Shown here: positions 14,175 to 19,021 of the stretch, piece by piece
Layout: every line of letters begins with the position of its first letter
Numbering within the stretch: the stretch's first letter is position 1
Assembly (NCBI RefSeq): GCF_946481155.1
Contig: NZ_CAMLMK010000058.1
Span: forward strand, 1-19,021
DNA from: an uncultured Flavobacterium sp.
Lineage (GTDB): Bacteria > Bacteroidota > Bacteroidia > Flavobacteriales > Flavobacteriaceae
Length of the DNA stretch: 19,021 bases
Direction of reading: 5' to 3'
The notes under the pieces: generated by a model
What the model saw: only the letters and a program-made list of their open reading frames with translations
Database searches by the model: none
Told to the model about the DNA's origin: nothing
Position numbers and translations under genes: made by a program

Positions 14175-16886
14175 TTACAATGCATATTTCAGGCTCAGAA
14201 TCAGATAACGAGGCTGTACAATGTAGCTCGAGAAGCTACTTGAGCCGCCCAGCTGATTAAAGCTACTGTCGTTGATGGAATTTGTATTCAGGAGGTTTGT
14301 TCCTGAGAGTTTCCATTCCCATTTACTGTCCTTCTTCTGATACATCAGACTCGCCGTCAGGAAATCATATTCGTTATTGGAAGTTTTCGCTTTGTTACGG
14401 TTATGATAGAATGTATACTCGGAAGTGAATGAAAAAGCATCCAGGAAGTAATATTCAAGAGTCACCGACGGGCTGTCAACATAAAAAGTATCGCTCGAAA
14501 AATCATTTATGGTAAAAGTATATGCGAATTCAATGTTTGGAATCTTTTTATAATTCGTTGAAAAACGTGCCGTGTAATTTTGTGTAAACGATTCTGTCGT
14601 CTGAATATTTTCCTCCGTTGGCGAATATACCCGGATGTTGTTAAACTTGCTCCAGTTCAGGCTCGCTCCTAAGGACGCTTTGTAATAGCGAAGGAATGAA
14701 CGGCCATAGGTCCCGCTTCCGGAAAGTGTTTCATCCGCGAAGGCAGAATCCATATTCACCGAAGACGATTCCTGGTTTACCCCATTGAAAAAAGCCCTGT
14801 TTTTTACTGCGTCGACCTGTCTCGTATAGGTAACATTAGCAAAAATGTTCTCGAAATTGAACATATTGTATTTGAAATAACGCAGGGAATGCACCTGTGA
14901 AAGCGAATTTTCCAGATTTCTGTTACCGCTGAACAAACTGTTGTAATTGGAGAAAACATAACCTTCCGCGAGTTTGTTGATATCTGTAAAACTGTTGTTC
15001 ATTGAGAAATTATACGTCAGCGTTTCTGATTTTTTCAATTGCCAAAGCGCATAAAAATCAGGCAGTACCCTATTGAAAGAGTTTTTATTTGATGACCCTA
15101 ACTGCTCATCATTCATCTGATAACTGTGAATGCTAAAGCCCGGATTAAATGTGAATTTGCCAGTGATAAATTTATAATGCAATGCCAGGAAAACATCATT
15201 AAAAGCATAATTGACATCATTGTTGTTCTCCACCGCGTTTAAATCATTCTGCGTGCCATCGTCCAGCATCTGGAAAATGTGGGAATCGAAATTCTGGTAC
15301 GAATATGTATTCCCCAATGTCACATTGATATTGCTTTTTGGCGTTACCATATAGTAATAATCCAATTTCGCGTCAAGCTTATTGGTCTTCACAAAACGGT
15401 TTTGCGTCAGGTCATTTCTGTTTTGTCCTGAATCATAGCCTGACAGGAAAAAGGGCTGATTGGCCAGATTGGCATTGTAAAACGGATCTTCATCCTGGTA
15501 CATGTGCTGCAATTCAAACGCGAATACGTTCTTATCGTCAAGCGTATAATAGTAGTTCAGGTTTTGATTGAACGAGAAAGGATTTTGCTTCTTTGTCGTA
15601 TAAATATCATCCAAAAGACTCGAGAAAACCCCTGATTTTTCTTTCTGATCCGATAATTTCAGTAAAGCATCATAATCAAAATGCACTTTTTCCGAAGGAA
15701 CATAGCTGGAACTCAATTTGAACATTCCCAAAGAAGACTCCTGATTGGATATATCCTGTCGCGTTTCGTTAATCACTACAGAAGATCCGTCAGGCAATTT
15801 GTCTGTTCGCGTCGTTTTTACGTTCGTTTCGATATCAGTTTCGTTGGAAGAAAATATTCCGAAGCCACTTAATGTCCATGCTTTTGAAGGATTATAACTG
15901 AAATTTGCAGCCCCGAATTTAGTATCGATTTCCTTCGCCTGATTGTTACGAAGGCCTAAAATCCCTAAATCATTTGAGGCCACATTGAAACTGGTTCCCG
16001 CTTTTCGCATCATGTTTTTGAATCCGCCGGTAAACTTGAAGTAATCCTGCATGGTTAAAGGCAATTCCCCAATATTATTGAGATTCCCGATAACATTCAC
16101 GCTGTATTTCGGACTGTAGTAAAACAATTTCGGATTAATAATGTGCCTATCCTCCTTATGACCAACACCAATTCCTGCGGTGAGATCACCAAACCAGAAG
16201 TTCTTTTTGCCTTCTTTCAGCTTGATATTGATCGCTACATTTTCCTCGTTATTTTCCAATCCTTTTAAATTGGTAACTTCATTATAGTTTCGAAGTACCT
16301 GGATTTTGTCTAAGGCATCGGCAGGAATATTTTTCGTGGCAATTTTGGTATCGCCATCAAAGAAATCTTTCCCTTCCACCATTACTTTCTGTACTTTCTT
16401 CCCTTCTACCTGGATTTCGCCGTCTTTATTAACTTCGACTCCGGGTAATTTTTTCAGTACATCTTCCAGTTTACGTTCGGTGCCATTTCGGAAAGAATCG
16501 GAATTGTAAATTATCGTATCTCCACTAATGGAAACCGGCATTTCTCTAACGATTTCAATTTCTTTCAGCATCGTTCCTTCTTTGAGGACAATATTTTTCG
16601 TGATGGTTTCCGATGTGGTCTTTATAGTAGTTTCGTAAGGCTGATACCCAACATAGCTGACTTTAATATTATAGGACGTATTAGGGTTCAGTAATATCTG
16701 GAAACGCCCTTTATCATTGGTAATAGAGTAACCATCCATCGCTTTTGTCCCGGCATTGACTGCCATGATATTAGCCATTTCCAAGGCTACGCCTGTGGTA
16801 TCTTTAATGGTGCCCTCAAATTTTACATTTTGCGCGAAGGCGATTGTTGTTACCATAAAAAGTACAACAAAATATATATTTTTCAT
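14175..16886 (-). CDS. TonB-dependent-receptor-like outer membrane barrel protein
   Basis: This 903-aa protein has a signal peptide (MKNIYFVVLFMVTTIAFAQ, 1-19). A carboxypeptidase-regulatory-like beta-sandwich domain spans about 22-105 (FEGTIKDTTGVALEMANI, SYVGYQPYETTIK). A plug-like region spans about 120-225 (RKLEDVLKKLPGVEVNKDGE, VMVEGKDFF). From about 230 to the end many alternating strands form an outer-membrane barrel, finishing YLILSLKYAL. It fits the outer membrane beta-barrel (OMP_b-brl_3) group related to TonB-dependent receptors. I see no TonB box and no SusD partner, so a sugar-uptake role is not supported. The gene follows the GLPGLI gene by 42 bp, and such pairs are frequent in Flavobacteriia. 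The substrate is unknown. Confidence 0.88.
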   Translation of the reverse strand: MKNIYFVVLFMVTTIAFAQNVKFEGTIKDTTGVALEMANIMAVNAGTKAMDGYSITNDKGRFQILLNPNTSYNIKVSYVGYQPYETTIKTTSETITKNIVLKEGTMLKEIEIVREMPVSISGDTIIYNSDSFRNGTERKLEDVLKKLPGVEVNKDGEIQVEGKKVQKVMVEGKDFFDGDTKIATKNIPADALDKIQVLRNYNEVTNLKGLENNEENVAINIKLKEGKKNFWFGDLTAGIGVGHKEDRHIINPKLFYYSPKYSVNVIGNLNNIGELPLTMQDYFKFTGGFKNMMRKAGTSFNVASNDLGILGLRNNQAKEIDTKFGAANFSYNPSKAWTLSGFGIFSSNETDIETNVKTTRTDKLPDGSSVVINETRQDISNQESSLGMFKLSSSYVPSEKVHFDYDALLKLSDQKEKSGVFSSLLDDIYTTKKQNPFSFNQNLNYYYTLDDKNVFAFELQHMYQDEDPFYNANLANQPFFLSGYDSGQNRNDLTQNRFVKTNKLDAKLDYYYMVTPKSNINVTLGNTYSYQNFDSHIFQMLDDGTQNDLNAVENNNDVNYAFNDVFLALHYKFITGKFTFNPGFSIHSYQMNDEQLGSSNKNSFNRVLPDFYALWQLKKSETLTYNFSMNNSFTDINKLAEGYVFSNYNSLFSGNRNLENSLSQVHSLRYFKYNMFNFENIFANVTYTRQVDAVKNRAFFNGVNQESSSVNMDSAFADETLSGSGTYGRSFLRYYKASLGASLNWSKFNNIRVYSPTEENIQTTESFTQNYTARFSTNYKKIPNIEFAYTFTINDFSSDTFYVDSPSVTLEYYFLDAFSFTSEYTFYHNRNKAKTSNNEYDFLTASLMYQKKDSKWEWKLSGTNLLNTNSINDSSFNQLGGSSSFSSYIVQPRYLILSLKYAL

Positions 16887-16928
16887 AAACGGTAATGGGA
16901 ATAAGATTGAGTGATTTGATTGATCGGA

Positions 16929-17834
16929 TTAATTCCCCATTCGCATTTGCATTCCGCCTCTGTTTCCGCCTTGTGATTGGAACTGCTCGCGCATTTCTTC
17001 CATTTTTTTCACCACGATTTCATCGTATTCTTTCTGTTTCACGACTTTACCATTCTTTGGCGCTTTAATCTCCGCTTTGTCCTTAGTATTCATTACTAAC
17101 TTAGAACACATAATCACCGTTTTTCCATCATTTACTTCCAAAATCAAACCAGGTAATCCCCAGTAGCTTTCGGGCCCTTGATTAATTGGGATTTCCGGTG
17201 TATACCATGCGGTAATAGTAATTTCTTTCGGCATATCGAAATCGTCCATGAAGTTGGTTTTCTTCTCTTTTTTCTCTTCAGTAGCCTTGTCCTCTTTTTT
17301 AGTTTCGTCTTGCTTCTTCGCTCGGAAATTTCTAAAATCGGAAGCACTTACCGGCTTGACAGCAGTCGCTTTATAGCAGGTATAATCGCCTATTTTCTTG
17401 GTTTCATTTTCCAGTTTCCAGTTCAGTTTCGGTAAGGAATCCACAACCAGAAATTCTTTCCCCATAAATTCTTTATCAACCGTAAAAGATTTCTCTTTCA
17501 CATTTTTGTAATACGTTCCGCCGCCGCCCATCATAGAGCCCATCATACGGAATCCGCCACCTCCTTGTCCCGGAGCATCCAGTTTTTCTTCTTCTTTATA
17601 GATAGAAGCTGTTTTATCAAAATTCAGAATGAATGTTTTTTCAAACATTTTCTTCATACGTTCCTCGATCATTTTTCGCATTTCCGGGGTTACGTCTTTG
17701 TTCCCGTCCATTCTTGATTTGAAATCTGTCGTACTGGTTTTAGACTCATAAACTGCCATCCCCTGAAAATCTTGTGCGAAGGAAGATAACGAAGTTAAAA
17801 ATAATGCTATTAAAGCTATTGCTGATTTTTTCAT
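16929..17834 (-). CDS. GLPGLI-family exported protein
   Basis: This 301-aa protein has a signal peptide (MKKSAIALIALFLTSLSSFAQ) and the diagnostic motif at residues 226-231 (YWGLPGLILEVNDG), the hallmark of a Bacteroidota family of unknown function. Three low-complexity parts stand out: a Gly/Met segment GGGGFRMMGSMMGGGG (91-106), a Lys/Glu tract near 173-193, and a Gly/Met-rich C-terminus (GGNRGGMQMRMGN). Cysteines lie at 153 and 243. It is the first gene of a probable two-gene operon with the barrel protein and is likely periplasmic or attached to the outer membrane. The methionine clusters resemble those in copper-handling proteins, but that is only a suggestion. Confidence 0.88.
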   Translation of the reverse strand: MKKSAIALIALFLTSLSSFAQDFQGMAVYESKTSTTDFKSRMDGNKDVTPEMRKMIEERMKKMFEKTFILNFDKTASIYKEEEKLDAPGQGGGGFRMMGSMMGGGGTYYKNVKEKSFTVDKEFMGKEFLVVDSLPKLNWKLENETKKIGDYTCYKATAVKPVSASDFRNFRAKKQDETKKEDKATEEKKEKKTNFMDDFDMPKEITITAWYTPEIPINQGPESYWGLPGLILEVNDGKTVIMCSKLVMNTKDKAEIKAPKNGKVVKQKEYDEIVVKKMEEMREQFQSQGGNRGGMQMRMGN

Positions 17835-17886
17835 GGTTTTGTTAATTGCTTAAGTGTAATAAGACGAGTGAGTTCGGGTTTTGTTA

Positions 17887-17894
17887 CAAAATTA
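17887..17894 (-). promoter_or_regulatory. Possible -7 box for the GLPGLI operon
   Basis: The minus strand reads TAATTTTG, matching TAnnTTTG, 52 bp upstream of the GLPGLI start codon. No clean -33 TTTG is present at the usual spacing. Confidence 0.35.
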
Positions 17895-17945
17895 TTTTGG
17901 TTAGACTTCGGGTTTTATAAAAGGTTTATTTGTAATTTGGCTTTT

Positions 17946-18737
17946 ATGCAGATTTTAATAAAAATAGTTATCCTGTTCAGCACTTGCATTGGCTTTTGTC
18001 AGCAGAAAAATGTCGTGTTAAAACTTAACAATATTCAGAAAACAGACGCTGAAATTTTCCTGGGAAAAGATGCTTTCGGGAATAACTACACCATGACCGA
18101 TAATGTATTTCGAAAAGAAAATACAGAAAAAAACCTCGAGTACAAAAACGTCTCTTTAGGAAAAATCGAACAGGTCGACCTGATGAATCCGCTCCAGATG
18201 GTATTATTTTATAAAGCGATGAACTCATTTGTTTTACTTGACAACCAACTGAACGAAACTACAAGGATTAATTTCTCGGAAACCAATCCGGAGCTGCAGC
18301 CGCAACGCATCAGCCTGGCCTCGCAAAACCGACTTTGGCTGTTTGATTTTGCTACCCAAAAATTAGGCTTATACGATTATCAGAAAAAAACTTTCCAACC
18401 GATAACGGTGAATTTTGAATCACCTATCGTCTATTCACAATCTGATTACAATTATTTTTACTGGATTGATAAGGAGCAGAAAGTATATGCCTCAAATCTC
18501 TTCGGGAAAATTAATTTTTTAGGAAACGTGGCCGAATTCGACCAGGTACAAATTATTTCTTCAAGACAAATCCTGTTAAAAAAAGGCGATATTTTATCCT
18601 TGGTCGATTTAGAAAAAGAAACTTCGCAAATTGTTCCGATTCCCGAAAAAAGCTTTCAAAGTTTTTATTATAAAGAACAAATTTTATCTATTTTTACCGA
18701 CCACGAAATCAGGAATTATAAAATAATTTTACCATAA
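17946..18737 (+). CDS. Exported protein of unknown function
   Basis: I chose the internal ATG at 17946 (263 aa) because it puts a signal peptide, MQILIKIVILFSTCIGFCQ, at the N-terminus. The in-frame ATG at 17868 would add 26 residues ahead of it and place the start inside the likely promoter region. The mature part contains repeated strand-like segments such as RLWLFDFATQKLGLYDY, YFYWIDKEQKVYASNLFG and DILSLVDLEKET. Their spacing suggests a small beta-propeller or WD40-like fold. No catalytic motif is seen. The stop codon overlaps the kinase ATG by one base (TAATG), so the two genes are probably translated together. I do not know its function. Confidence 0.75.
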   Translation: MQILIKIVILFSTCIGFCQQKNVVLKLNNIQKTDAEIFLGKDAFGNNYTMTDNVFRKENTEKNLEYKNVSLGKIEQVDLMNPLQMVLFYKAMNSFVLLDNQLNETTRINFSETNPELQPQRISLASQNRLWLFDFATQKLGLYDYQKKTFQPITVNFESPIVYSQSDYNYFYWIDKEQKVYASNLFGKINFLGNVAEFDQVQIISSRQILLKKGDILSLVDLEKETSQIVPIPEKSFQSFYYKEQILSIFTDHEIRNYKIILP

Positions 18738-19021
18738 TGCATATAGCTATAGCAGGAAACATTGGCGCCGGAAAAACCACCTTGACCCGACTTTTGGCAA
18801 AACATTTCAAATGGGAGCCGCATTTTGAAGATGTAGTGGACAATCCGTATCTCGATGATTTTTACCATTCTATGGACCGATGGTCGTTCAACCTTCAGAT
18901 TTACTTCCTGAACACCCGTTTCCGTCAGGTATTGCAGATTCGCGAAAGCGGTAAAAAAATCATTCAGGACCGTACGATTTATGAAGATGCGCACATCTTC
19001 GCAAAGAATCTTCACACCAGT
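18737..19021 (+). CDS. Deoxynucleoside kinase, N-terminal fragment
   Basis: The first 95 codons are present; the gene runs off the right edge. The start MHIAIAGNIGAGKTTL contains the P-loop GNIGAGKTT (7-15). Then come FEDVVDNPYLDDFY, where a Glu near residue 31 is the usual catalytic base, and DRTIYEDAHIFA (78-89), the DR[ST]-type motif of the deoxynucleoside kinase family (dCK/dGK/dNK). These enzymes phosphorylate salvaged deoxynucleosides. Substrate preference cannot be judged from the fragment. Confidence 0.92.
   Translation, partial: MHIAIAGNIGAGKTTLTRLLAKHFKWEPHFEDVVDNPYLDDFYHSMDRWSFNLQIYFLNTRFRQVLQIRESGKKIIQDRTIYEDAHIFAKNLHTS

Overview
The window looks like a chromosomal segment of a Flavobacterium-type member of the Bacteroidota. 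The signs are AT-rich spacers, absence of Shine-Dalgarno-like sites, TAnnTTTG-type -7 boxes, a GLPGLI-family protein next to an outer-membrane barrel receptor, a surface protein with a Peptidase_S74 C-terminus, and an intergenic hairpin repeat of a kind I associate with Flavobacterium. I see no transposase, integrase, tRNA, rRNA or CRISPR array.

Bases 1-11740 form a methionine and SAM block. On the minus strand, read from right to left, come two short Met/Cys-rich leader ORFs, each followed by an intrinsic terminator. They precede an operon of a 56-aa hypothetical protein, an OsmC-family protein, metX, a bifunctional aspartokinase/homoserine dehydrogenase (thrA) and the sulfhydrylase metZ. 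After metZ a SAM-I riboswitch heads a second unit in which methionine synthase is split into two overlapping genes, followed by the start of metF at the left edge. Facing right, metK has its own strong promoter and a SAM-II riboswitch. Together these genes run from aspartate through homoserine, acyl-homoserine, homocysteine and methionine to SAM. Three kinds of RNA control divide the pathway. Homoserine and homocysteine synthesis appears to be sensed by translation of Met codons (inferred), methylation by SAM-I, and SAM synthesis by SAM-II.

Bases 11740-14140 hold one secreted surface protein with three in-register 465-bp repeats and an S74 autochaperone tail, closed by a two-way terminator. 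Bases 14175-17834 (minus) hold a GLPGLI protein and a TonB-receptor-like barrel protein, probably one operon. Bases 17946-19021 (plus) hold an exported protein of unknown function overlapping the start of a deoxynucleoside kinase that runs off the right edge.

The most notable observations are the tandem Met-codon leader/terminator arrangement at 9757-10108 and the SAM-II element with two competing long-range stems at 10312-10403.
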